Shown here one piece after another: positions 1-5,913 of a stretch of 5,913 bases of DNA. Under the pieces are notes generated by a model. The model did no database searches, was not told the origin of the DNA, and saw only the letters and a program-made list of their open reading frames with translations. The DNA is taken from the NCBI GenBank assembly GCA_002401045.1, contig NVSA01000029.1:6208-12120 (forward strand), in the 5' to 3' direction. The position numbers were made by a program, and so were the translations under genes. The DNA comes from Paracoccaceae bacterium (GTDB lineage Bacteria > Pseudomonadota > Alphaproteobacteria > Rhodobacterales > Rhodobacteraceae). Positions within the stretch are counted from its first letter, which is position 1. Each line of letters begins with the position of its first letter.

Positions 1-728
1 GAGCGAATAACTTTGCCTAGACCGTCCAACACTTCGGCCAGATTACCACCCGATTGTGCTTGGATGCCAACAGCAACGGTTAAGAAGCGTAAATCTGGAA
101 CGTTGACACGGTCGGCTAAATCTTCAAGTGCAGTACTGATGTCCTGACCATATGTTGCTTCATCGGCTAAAATACCGAATTCGGTTCCAATGGGGTCGGG
201 CATTTCTTCTGCCACAACTGCGATTGCACTGGAAAAGGGATGTCCAACACGTAGGGAGCGCACGATGAGTTCTACAGCGTCTGGCAATTGTTCTTCAAAC
301 AGTGCCAGACGTTTTTTTGCTTTGCCGTTGACCCAGACATAGACACCACCAAAACCGATGGCTGCGCCGCCTGCAAGAGAAACGCCAAGTGATGTTCCTG
401 CAAATATCAACAATGTCACAAAGCTGACGCCCGTTAGGCCAACCATAATCGACACCAAGGCGCGCGGCGTGAACGCGATGTTTGCTTGTTGGGCTTTGTT
501 GCCTAAAATAGCGTAAATCGGGACACGTTTCGATTTTATGTGCTGTTCACGTTCTTTGCGTAGTGTGTTCAAGACCTCTTCGTGATTTTGACCTTTTTCC
601 AACAATTGCAACCGGCGGTTTACACGTGAATTACTTTTAATACTTTTACCAAAAACAAATAGATACAGGCCTTCGATAATCAGTAAAACACCGACGAAAA
701 GTCCAATTAAAACAACGGCTATAGACAT
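1..728 (-). CDS. tadB: TadB inner-membrane platform protein of the Tad/Flp pilus (3' end outside window)
   Basis: This is the start of a type II secretion F-domain (T2SSF) platform protein. With TadC it forms the inner-membrane base that couples the CpaF ATPase to pilus assembly. I translated it by hand from the ATG at 726-728. The frame stays open to base 1, giving 242 full codons plus two bases, or about three quarters of a usual TadB of roughly 320 residues. Residues 3-27 are a hydrophobic N-terminal segment, residues 30-70 are basic and polar, and two more membrane segments lie near 92-110 and 113-133. The cytoplasmic T2SSF domain then begins, with EEQLPDAVELIVRSLRVG (145-162) and DLRFLTVAVGIQAQSGGNL (212-230), both typical of TadB. 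A GGAG Shine-Dalgarno (736-739) lies 7 bases before the ATG, and the start is 15 bases after the cpaF stop, so the two are co-transcribed. TadC is the main alternative, but the position right after cpaF and the N-terminal motif favour TadB. No frameshift is seen. Confidence 0.93.
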   Translation of the reverse strand, partial: MSIAVVLIGLFVGVLLIIEGLYLFVFGKSIKSNSRVNRRLQLLEKGQNHEEVLNTLRKEREQHIKSKRVPIYAILGNKAQQANIAFTPRALVSIMVGLTGVSFVTLLIFAGTSLGVSLAGGAAIGFGGVYVWVNGKAKKRLALFEEQLPDAVELIVRSLRVGHPFSSAIAVVAEEMPDPIGTEFGILADEATYGQDISTALEDLADRVNVPDLRFLTVAVGIQAQSGGNLAEVLDGLGKVIR

Positions 729-743
729 GTGATTTCTCCGTCC

Positions 744-2231
744 TTACTGCGCAGCTTTGGGGGTGTAAATACTTGCAGGCAAGTCATAACCCCATTGTTT
801 AAAGCGATCCGCATAAGTTGAACGCAGGCCTGTCGGCATAAATTCACCGATGACCTTACCGTTTGCATCCATACCATGGATTTGGTACTTGAAAATCTCT
901 TGCATAGAGACGATTTCGCCCTCCATACCCGTAATTTCCGTAATGGATGTCATGCGACGTGACCCGTCTTGTAGACGTTTGATTTGTACGATCAAATTCA
1001 CCGCCGATGCGATTTGTGCACGCGAAGCCTTGAGCGGCAATTCAACACCCGTCATGGCAATCATGTTTTCCAGACGTGCAACGGCATCGCGCGGATTATT
1101 GGCGTGAATCGTGGTCATCGAACCATCGTGACCTGTATTCATCGCCTGCAACATATCGATTACCTCATTACCGCGGGTTTCCCCCACAATGATACGATCA
1201 GGGCGCATCCGCAAAGCGTTGCGCAAACAGTCTTCTTGGGTAACTTCACCGGCACCTTCGACGTTGGCTGGGCGACTTTCCATGCGGGCAATATGTGTTT
1301 GTTGTAACTGTAGCTCCGCCGTGTCCTCAATGGTGGCAATACGTTCATCATCACCGATAAAGCTTGAAAGTGCATTCAATGTTGTCGTTTTACCAGATCC
1401 TGTACCGCCCGACACGATGATGTTCAGGCGTGTGGCGACTGCGGCTTGTAAATAGGCGGCCATTTCTTCGGTAAAAGCCCCGAAATCAACCAGCTTATCA
1501 ATACTCATTTTTTCTTTTTTGAACTTACGAATGGACACCAATGCACCGTCTACTGCGACGGGGGGGACAACAGCGTTAAAACGTGACCCATCTTTAAGCC
1601 GCGCATCCACATAGGGGTTACTTTCATCCACACGACGACCCACTGCGGATACAATTTTATCAATCACACGCAACAGGTGCTTTTCATCGGCAAAACGCAC
1701 GTCTGATAACGTCAGTTTACCTGCACGCTCAACAAAAATTTGTTTATGACCGTTGATCAAAATATCATTAATGTCATCATCACGCAAAAGCGGCTCAAGC
1801 GGTCCCAGTCCAATGACTTCGTCTATCAGCTCTTGAACCAAGCCATCACGCTCAGATTTGTTTAATACAATACCAAGTTCTTGTAATCCGTCAGAGGTAA
1901 TCGCTGAAATTTCACGACGTAGATCGCTTTCTGAAGCTTTATCGATCGCGGATAAGTTTAGCGATTCTAAAAGACGTTTATGCATTTGCATGCGTATATC
2001 AATTAACCGTTCTTTACGCTTTTGATTTTTTTCAACATTTACGTCAGGGGCATCGATGCTTACAGGGATTTCCTTGCGCAAACTTTGTGTCGCAGGGCGC
2101 GTTGCAACTTTAATCGGTTCTGGTGGCGCAGCAATAGGATCTGGTGCCTTTGCCGTTGGCACCAATTTAGGTGTCGCAACGCTGCGCGGTCGTTCGGTTT
2201 TAGTACTTGGTTTATTGTAACGCTTAAACAT
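744..2231 (-). CDS. cpaF: CpaF/TadA secretion ATPase of the Tad pilus
   Basis: This is a GspE/VirB11-superfamily hexameric ATPase of 495 residues, a normal CpaF length. It sits on the cytoplasmic face of the TadB/TadC platform and powers Flp pilus assembly. Residues 1-65 are a Pro/Ala-rich, probably disordered tail. A helical N-terminal domain follows (about 66-145), then an N-terminal ATPase subdomain with LGPLEPLLRDDDINDILING (142-161). The catalytic core has Walker A GGTGSGKTT (275-283), an Asp box IEDTAELQL (301-309), Walker B RIIVGETRG (346-354, with E351) and a His box GHDGSMTTIHANN (367-379). All key residues are present, so it should be active. The start is the ATG at 2229-2231. A GGAG (2241-2244) lies 9 bases upstream, inside the end of cpaE, whose stop is only 6 bases away, so translational coupling is likely. 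PilT- and VirB11-type ATPases are the alternatives, but the neighbours and motifs make CpaF/TadA nearly certain. Confidence 0.97.
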   Translation of the reverse strand: MFKRYNKPSTKTERPRSVATPKLVPTAKAPDPIAAPPEPIKVATRPATQSLRKEIPVSIDAPDVNVEKNQKRKERLIDIRMQMHKRLLESLNLSAIDKASESDLRREISAITSDGLQELGIVLNKSERDGLVQELIDEVIGLGPLEPLLRDDDINDILINGHKQIFVERAGKLTLSDVRFADEKHLLRVIDKIVSAVGRRVDESNPYVDARLKDGSRFNAVVPPVAVDGALVSIRKFKKEKMSIDKLVDFGAFTEEMAAYLQAAVATRLNIIVSGGTGSGKTTTLNALSSFIGDDERIATIEDTAELQLQQTHIARMESRPANVEGAGEVTQEDCLRNALRMRPDRIIVGETRGNEVIDMLQAMNTGHDGSMTTIHANNPRDAVARLENMIAMTGVELPLKASRAQIASAVNLIVQIKRLQDGSRRMTSITEITGMEGEIVSMQEIFKYQIHGMDANGKVIGEFMPTGLRSTYADRFKQWGYDLPASIYTPKAAQ

Positions 2232-2237
2232 ATGACG

Positions 2238-3548
2238 CTACTCCGCTGCTGCCTTGAACTCGTTTTCTGTAAGCTCAAGGATGGTTTCGGCAATCTTAGA
2301 TATTTCTTTACGCAACACATTTTTTTGTGCCATTTCGGCCAAAGGTACGCCGTGATCCCCTGCTGCAGAAACGGCTTTTCCGCCGTCTGATAACTGCCAG
2401 CGCAGATCAATCGATAAAGATTCTGTCATGCGTTTCACACGTGATTTGCCATTCAAGTCGGTCATCTTCGGCGCGCGGTTCAACACGAACTGCACTTTTT
2501 CAAAGGGTAGGTCGTCTGCTTTCAAGGCTTGTAAAAAACGCTGTATATTTTGTGCGGATCGCATATCTAGGCCAATAAGGCTTAGGAAAAGCTCGCATTC
2601 GTTTAGGATGATTTCGGACCAGCTTACCAAAGTTCTAGGCAGGTCAATGATGACAATATCATAGCTTCTTTTTGCTAAAGAGATCACTTGTTCGATCTCT
2701 TCGGCACCCACAAATTCCAAAGGTACCGCATCTTGTGGTGAAGGTAGCACGGCCAATGTATCGTTATATTTTGACAAAACCTGTTTAAAAGCAACGACGT
2801 CTGCGTTGCCTGGATCGGTCATCATCTCAAACGCCGCTTCGGTTTTGGGAACATCCAAATAGGTCGCTACAGAGCCAAATTGAAAGTCAAAGTCCAAGAT
2901 GCAAATGGATTTATTACTTGCCTTGCCGAGTTGTTGTAATTCCCAAGCTAGGTTCGTTGCAAATGTCGTTGCACCGACACCGCCAGCCATGCCGTAAACC
3001 GCAAGCATAATGCCTTGTTTGGTTGATGTCGCCACAGGCATCTGGGTCACATTATCAGCCGATGGAGCGGGGACAAAAACCTCTTTTATGACGATTTTTT
3101 CTTCAATGATGATTTTTGGAGTTTCTTCAGCTAAAAGCCGATCAATCGCTTCGTCCAAGGCACCTTTAGGCAGCGGGTAGGGGACAAAATCATCGGCACC
3201 CAAGCGCATAAGGTGATGCAATGACATGGGTGTCAAATCATGTGTTACCAAAATGACTTTAATGCCACGCTCTTTGGCGACACGTAAAATACTATCGACA
3301 GAGCTTAGATTGTCTTCGTCGGTTTTATCTAATGCGATTGTGATAAATTGCAGCGCGTCCGCATGTGAACTGCGCAAAATATCTTCAGCATTATTGAAAT
3401 CCAAACCGCCCCAGCCAGCACCAAGACGGTTTTCTAAATCTTCGATCAAAAGTTCGAAACTTTCCAAGTCGCGTGCAATGGCACAGGCCAAAATCACGTC
3501 GGTTTCTACTTTTTGTGTGTCGTCAGTTACTGCCATATCCGTGCCCAC
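2238..3548 (-). CDS. cpaE: CpaE/TadZ pilus localisation protein (pseudo-receiver plus ParA/MinD-like ATPase), GTG start
   Basis: CpaE/TadZ proteins are cytoplasmic and place the Tad machine in the cell, often at a pole, in Caulobacter and Aggregatibacter. This one has 436 residues. Residues 17-140 form a response-regulator-like fold. D74 ends the third strand and T102 is in place, but the acidic pair of strand 1 is absent and the usual KP lysine is Y124 (GADDFVPYP, 117-125), so I read it as a pseudo-receiver. Residues 141-175 are a linker. Residues 178-430 are a MinD/ParA-type domain with a deviant P-loop GMAGGVGATT (186-195), ILDFDFQFG (217-225) and Walker B DIVIIDLPR (297-305). Both P-loop lysine positions are alanine. 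The start is taken as GTG 3546-3548 because GGAGAGG lies 7 bases upstream. The ATG at 3534-3536 would make it four residues shorter but has only a poor site. It follows a terminator and a 192-base gap, so it probably heads its own transcript with cpaF and tadB. Confidence 0.93.
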   Translation of the reverse strand: MGTDMAVTDDTQKVETDVILACAIARDLESFELLIEDLENRLGAGWGGLDFNNAEDILRSSHADALQFITIALDKTDEDNLSSVDSILRVAKERGIKVILVTHDLTPMSLHHLMRLGADDFVPYPLPKGALDEAIDRLLAEETPKIIIEEKIVIKEVFVPAPSADNVTQMPVATSTKQGIMLAVYGMAGGVGATTFATNLAWELQQLGKASNKSICILDFDFQFGSVATYLDVPKTEAAFEMMTDPGNADVVAFKQVLSKYNDTLAVLPSPQDAVPLEFVGAEEIEQVISLAKRSYDIVIIDLPRTLVSWSEIILNECELFLSLIGLDMRSAQNIQRFLQALKADDLPFEKVQFVLNRAPKMTDLNGKSRVKRMTESLSIDLRWQLSDGGKAVSAAGDHGVPLAEMAQKNVLRKEISKIAETILELTENEFKAAAE

Positions 3549-3555
3549 TTTCTAG

Positions 3556-3562
3556 CCTCTCC
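3556..3562 (-). promoter_or_regulatory. Ribosome binding site that decides the cpaE start (GGAGAGG)
   Basis: Read on the minus strand, GGAGAGG is followed by the 7-base spacer CTAGAAA and then GTG. Spacing to the alternative ATG at 3534-3536 would be 19 bases, which is too long. The site therefore favours the GTG start for cpaE. Confidence 0.7.
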
Positions 3563-3592
3563 GAAGTTTTCAACGTAAGAGACCTATTTCCT

Positions 3593-3618
3593 CAATTGTG
3601 TCATAACGGGCAATTGTG
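3593..3618. repeat. Pair of direct CAATTGTG repeats, 18 bp apart, upstream of cpaE
   Basis: CAATTGTG occurs at 3593-3600 and again at 3611-3618, separated by TCATAACGGG. Each copy holds the palindrome CAATTG. The pair lies 45 to 70 bases upstream of the cpaE start codon, between the terminator and the gene, where an operator could sit. The identity is exact over 8 bases. A binding role is inference, and chance in AT-rich DNA is possible. Confidence 0.4.
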
Positions 3619-3677
3619 GCTTTTTTTTGGATAAAGGCTAAATTTCTATATGTTTTTCAGCACTTAATCCAGAATAC

Positions 3678-3708
3678 AAAAAAGCCCCGTAGAATTTCGG
3701 GGCTTTTT
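3678..3708 (-). terminator. Strong intrinsic terminator after the lipoprotein gene
   Basis: On the minus strand the hairpin has a perfect GCCCCG/CGGGGC stem of 6 bp (arms 3684-3689 and 3698-3703) around an 8-base loop. Flanking A5/T5 tracts extend it to 11 bp, and it ends in a run of six T. It starts about 32 bases after the lipoprotein stop codon. The A/T tracts are nearly symmetric, so it could also stop transcripts coming from the other strand. It marks the end of the secretin-lipoprotein transcript and separates it from cpaE. Confidence 0.85.
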
Positions 3709-3740
3709 AAATGTATCTATTTGTTGGCAAAGGGGTGGGG

Positions 3741-4427
3741 CTACTTCGTGCCGCCTTCATTTGCTGTGTCTGTTACCAGACCACCTTCTTCACGGATAAA
3801 CTCTTGGTTCTCTAATGTGATGTAGCGGTCGTAAATTTCTATTGCATATCGGCCGTCTAGGCGGCCTGATTTTTTATGACTACCAAAGCCGCTAACTTCT
3901 GTAACTGTACGGCGGTTCTGACGGTTCCGCTCTTCGGTCAGAACCAAGGGGCGTGTTTCGCCAAATGAGGCAACTGCACGCAGTTTTGCGCGTGGAATGC
4001 CCTGCGACGTCAAATAATTGGCGACAGCACGCGCCCGGCGTTTGCCTAGGTTTTGATTGAAAACATTACCGCCAACTTTGTCGGTATGCCCGTAAACCGT
4101 AAAGACAATTTGGGGATGGGCTTTGATCCAGGCCGCTTGACGTTGCAGCGCTGCCTGCGTCTCGGCGTCTAGGCGCGATGAATTAAAGGCAAAGTTTACC
4201 GTAGCAAGGGCTTCGCTTGCAAATTTACGGGTCAAGTTGGCAAGCATCTCATTGGTCAAAAGACCTGCATGTACGGCAGTATTGTTTGCTGTCGCACTGC
4301 CAAAGGTGTTGGTTTCCGCTGAGCGTTCCGCCGTCGCGTTAAACCCATCATAATAAGCCCCATTCCAGCAACCTGAAAGGGCGATGATACTGATTGAAAC
4401 GGTTGTTATAGCTGATTTTTTCATCAT
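3741..4427 (-). CDS. OmpA-family peptidoglycan-binding lipoprotein of the Tad locus
   Basis: This is a predicted outer-membrane lipoprotein of 228 residues. The signal sequence has a basic start (MMKK), a hydrophobic core and a lipobox LSGC, with C20 as the acylated residue. After C20, W21-N22 gives no Asp at +2, so sorting to the outer membrane is expected by the Lol rule. A Thr/Asn/Ala-rich linker follows, then an OmpA-like domain at about 73-182. It shows VNFAFNSSRLD (77-87) and GHTDKVGG (113-120, with D116), and NLGKRRARAV (126-135, with R131); D116 and R131 are the expected contacts to diaminopimelate. About 46 polar residues follow the domain. The gene begins one base after the secretin stop, so the pair is surely co-translated. 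GGAA (4432-4435) lies 4 bases before the first ATG and 7 before the second (4422-4424), so the true start could be either and the difference is one residue. It holds the place of CpaD/RcpB, but I see no resemblance to CpaD. A role in anchoring or stabilising the secretin is inference. Confidence 0.9.
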   Translation of the reverse strand: MMKKSAITTVSISIIALSGCWNGAYYDGFNATAERSAETNTFGSATANNTAVHAGLLTNEMLANLTRKFASEALATVNFAFNSSRLDAETQAALQRQAAWIKAHPQIVFTVYGHTDKVGGNVFNQNLGKRRARAVANYLTSQGIPRAKLRAVASFGETRPLVLTEERNRQNRRTVTEVSGFGSHKKSGRLDGRYAIEIYDRYITLENQEFIREEGGLVTDTANEGGTK

Positions 4428-4428
4428 C

Positions 4429-5823
4429 TTATTCCATCACATATCCGTAAGACCCAGAGAAATCTTGCGCCGCAACCGTGCCGCGTTTGGCTTTACGCCC
4501 CTTACCATCTAGCCTGCCGCGTAGGAAAATATCCCCATCACTGGGCAAAATAACACGGTCTGTTGGTAGCGCGAGTGTGTCGCCATCCACAGGGGTGATT
4601 AAATGCACTGTTACAATCACGACAAGCTCGGTTTGATCGCGTTTGTATTCAGCACTTCGAAATAAAGCGCCCAATATAGGCACGTCACCCAACCAAGGTA
4701 CTTGTGTGGATGCATCTCTAAAATCGTCTTGCAACAAACCAGCAATTGCAATGCTTTCCCCGTCGCGCAACTCTACAGCAGTAGAGGCTTGGCGCCTGGT
4801 AAAGGCCGCAACGGTAATACCGTCTTCCGAAGCTTGGAATGAGTTGCTGTAATCAATCGCACTGACGGCGGTGTTGATCACAAGGTTTATTAAATCGCCG
4901 TCTAAAACAGTGGGGGTAAACCGCATTTCAATGCCAAAAGGCTTATATTCAATTGTAATGCCATTGTCCGTTTGGGCTACAGGAACAGGATATTCACCAC
5001 CCGCCAAGAAGTTTGCCTCAGTGCCAGATAATGCAACCAAGTTTGGTTCGGCCAATGTTCTAGCCAAGCCTTTGTCTTCTAGGGCTTCTAACGTAAGGCT
5101 TAGCGCCAAACCACCTGTTGTAATGCCCAATGTTAAATTGCCAGCACTTTGCAATGTGACACCGCCTTGGTTCGCAACGCCTGTATGCCCCGTTCCCGTT
5201 GTCGGGGTGGTTGCACCACGGCGACGGCCACTTAAGGCACCGCCCAAGCTCTTAGCCACAGAGCGTTGCATTTCAGCAAACCGAACTTTCAACATAACTT
5301 GTTGCGCGCCGCCAACAGATAGCAAACTTGTCACTTTTTCGGGGGCATAACGCTGTGCCAGATCCATTGCCAATGCAATTTTAGACGGGCCAGAAACCGT
5401 ACCGCTTAATACGATGCCGTCATTCGCAGAGCGCACCTGAATGCGTTCGCGCGGCATGATTTCACGCAGTAATTCTTTGAACTCGGACAGGTCAGGGGTG
5501 ACCTTTATATCTACATTGGTAATCAACTTGCCGTCTGTACCAAGTATTGTCAGCACGGTGCGCCCAGGTGCTTTCCCCAAAATATAAATCGTGCGATCCG
5601 ATAGCGATGCAATATCCGCAATCCCAGGGTTTGCGACAGAGAGTTCACCAAAGGGCTGATCTGATTCCATAACAATAGCGCGGTTCAAATTTACCGAAAT
5701 TGCATTTGTGGTCGAACCGCGTAAGATTTTTAATGTATTTTGTGCAAACGCACCCGTTGCAGGGAGTGATGTTGACAACATCAACCCAGCTAGGACCGTG
5801 CCCATAAGCCTGTTTAATCGCAT
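4429..5823 (-). CDS. cpaC: CpaC/RcpA outer-membrane secretin of the Tad pilus
   Basis: This is the secretin that forms the outer-membrane channel for the Flp pilus, 464 residues from the ATG at 5821-5823. A Sec signal peptide is clear: MRLNRL, a hydrophobic core, and probable cleavage after A25-F26-A27. Residues 38-108 match the pilus-secretin N-terminal domain, and about 109-170 a BON-like domain. A Gly/Thr-rich loop with three arginines (199-221) follows, then the secretin barrel domain at about 240-410. That domain includes LAEPNLVALSGTEANFLAGG (257-276) and the family signature VPWLGDVPILGALF (375-388). A 50-residue polar tail ends in YGYVME. The open frame extends to a GTG at 5842-5844, adding seven charged residues before the signal peptide, but no ribosome site precedes it, whereas AGAGAGG lies 8 bases before the ATG. 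The upstream neighbour would normally be cpaB/rcpC, outside the window. Confidence 0.95.
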   Translation of the reverse strand: MRLNRLMGTVLAGLMLSTSLPATGAFAQNTLKILRGSTTNAISVNLNRAIVMESDQPFGELSVANPGIADIASLSDRTIYILGKAPGRTVLTILGTDGKLITNVDIKVTPDLSEFKELLREIMPRERIQVRSANDGIVLSGTVSGPSKIALAMDLAQRYAPEKVTSLLSVGGAQQVMLKVRFAEMQRSVAKSLGGALSGRRRGATTPTTGTGHTGVANQGGVTLQSAGNLTLGITTGGLALSLTLEALEDKGLARTLAEPNLVALSGTEANFLAGGEYPVPVAQTDNGITIEYKPFGIEMRFTPTVLDGDLINLVINTAVSAIDYSNSFQASEDGITVAAFTRRQASTAVELRDGESIAIAGLLQDDFRDASTQVPWLGDVPILGALFRSAEYKRDQTELVVIVTVHLITPVDGDTLALPTDRVILPSDGDIFLRGRLDGKGRKAKRGTVAAQDFSGSYGYVME

Positions 5824-5831
5824 GTGATCTG

Positions 5832-5838
5832 CCTCTCT
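5832..5838 (-). promoter_or_regulatory. Ribosome binding site that decides the secretin start (AGAGAGG)
   Basis: On the minus strand AGAGAGG is followed by 8 bases (CAGATCAC) and ATG. The longer GTG start at 5842-5844 is preceded only by A/T-rich sequence without a Shine-Dalgarno. The site, and the signal peptide that begins directly at this ATG, support the shorter protein. Confidence 0.75.
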
Positions 5839-5870
5839 GATCACTGAATTTTATTCTTTTTATTTTGGGT

Positions 5871-5899
5871 ATAATGCGTCAGTTCTAATTTTATTGCAA
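5871..5899 (-). promoter_or_regulatory. Weak candidate promoter upstream of the secretin gene
   Basis: On the minus strand TTGCAA (5894-5899) and CATTAT (5871-5876) are 17 bases apart, each matching four of six consensus sigma-70 bases. They lie about 50 bases before the secretin ATG, in a non-coding leader that runs at least to the window edge. The spacing is ideal but the boxes are weak and the region is AT-rich, so chance is a real possibility. The secretin could also be read from a promoter further upstream, with cpaB. Confidence 0.25.
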
Positions 5900-5913
5900 G
5901 AATCAATGTGTTA

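Larger units (their letters stand above)
3549..3740. other. Intergenic regulatory gap between the OmpA-type lipoprotein gene and cpaE
   Basis: This 192-base stretch has no credible coding sequence and is AT-rich. Going in the direction of transcription it holds the terminator hairpin (3678-3708), an A/T-rich stretch with an eight-base A run (T run at 3621-3628 on the plus strand), the two CAATTGTG direct repeats (3593-3618) and the cpaE ribosome binding site. A promoter for cpaE-cpaF-tadB is expected here because the terminator lies upstream. I could not settle on one pair of -35/-10 boxes: several weak A/T-rich candidates exist and none is convincing. Confidence 0.6.

Noticed and set aside
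850..1307. Overlapping plus-strand frames opposite cpaF
   Set aside because: They lie antisense to the conserved Walker B and His box region of CpaF and look like shadows of that constrained sequence.
2060..2410. 116-codon minus-strand frame across the cpaE-cpaF junction
   Set aside because: It overlaps the 3' end of cpaE and the 5' end of cpaF out of frame. Both genes have intact motifs and proper ribosome sites, and this frame has no recognisable domain.
3593..3628. Possible plus-strand terminator made by pairing of the two CAATTG copies before the T8 run
   Set aside because: The stem would be only 6 A/T-rich base pairs around a 12-base loop, with four bases before the T run and no plus-strand gene upstream to terminate.
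3660..3677. Possible CtrA box (TTAA-N7-TTAA) upstream of cpaE
   Set aside because: On the minus strand TTAAG is followed after 7 bases by AAAA and not TTAA, so only one half-site is present.
3616..3825. 69-codon plus-strand frame through the intergenic gap and the end of the lipoprotein gene
   Set aside because: It runs straight through the terminator hairpin and into the antisense of the lipoprotein gene, and its product has no recognisable feature.
4871..5350. 159-codon open frame on the plus strand opposite the secretin
   Set aside because: It is wholly antisense to a well-supported secretin with domain motifs, and its translation resembles no family and is biased by the codon use of the opposite gene.
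1..5913. Mobile element, CRISPR array, tRNA or defence system
   Set aside because: All sequence is accounted for by five co-directional pilus genes and short gaps. No transposase, integrase, repeat-spacer array or tRNA-like fold was seen.

Overview
The window is an internal piece of a tad/cpa (Flp, type IVc) tight-adherence pilus locus from an alphaproteobacterium. Every gene is on the minus strand, so the biological order runs from the right end to the left: secretin (cpaC/rcpA), an OmpA-family lipoprotein, cpaE/tadZ, cpaF/tadA, then a tadB cut off by the left edge. The gene order, and an OmpA-type lipoprotein between secretin and CpaE, fit Rhodobacterales/Rhodobacteraceae. GC is moderate, a little under 50% in the few lines I counted, which is low for that group and suggests a marine low-GC lineage. 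The lineage call is inference.

Layout: 5824-5913 is the leader upstream of the secretin gene, with one weak promoter candidate. 4429-5823 is the secretin. 3741-4427 is the lipoprotein, starting one base after the secretin stop. 3549-3740 is the only real internal gap. It holds a strong hairpin terminator and, closer to cpaE, a pair of direct CAATTGTG repeats. 2238-3548 is cpaE, 744-2231 is cpaF and 1-728 is the 5' three quarters of tadB. The last three genes are packed with gaps of 6 and 15 bases.

How the parts work together: the secretin forms the outer-membrane pore. The lipoprotein probably anchors or stabilises that pore on peptidoglycan and the outer membrane, the place held by CpaD/RcpB in other tad systems. 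CpaE/TadZ is the cytoplasmic localisation factor. CpaF/TadA is the hexameric ATPase that drives extension and probably retraction. TadB is half of the inner-membrane platform that couples the ATPase to pilin. Pilin (flp), prepilin peptidase (tadV/cpaA), cpaB/rcpC, tadC and the pilotin-like TPR genes are not in the window and probably flank it.

I found no new system. The points most worth checking are the terminator that splits the cluster into two transcription units, the repeats just upstream of cpaE, the P-loop of CpaE with no lysine, and two genes whose longest ORF start is not, or not obviously, the right one.
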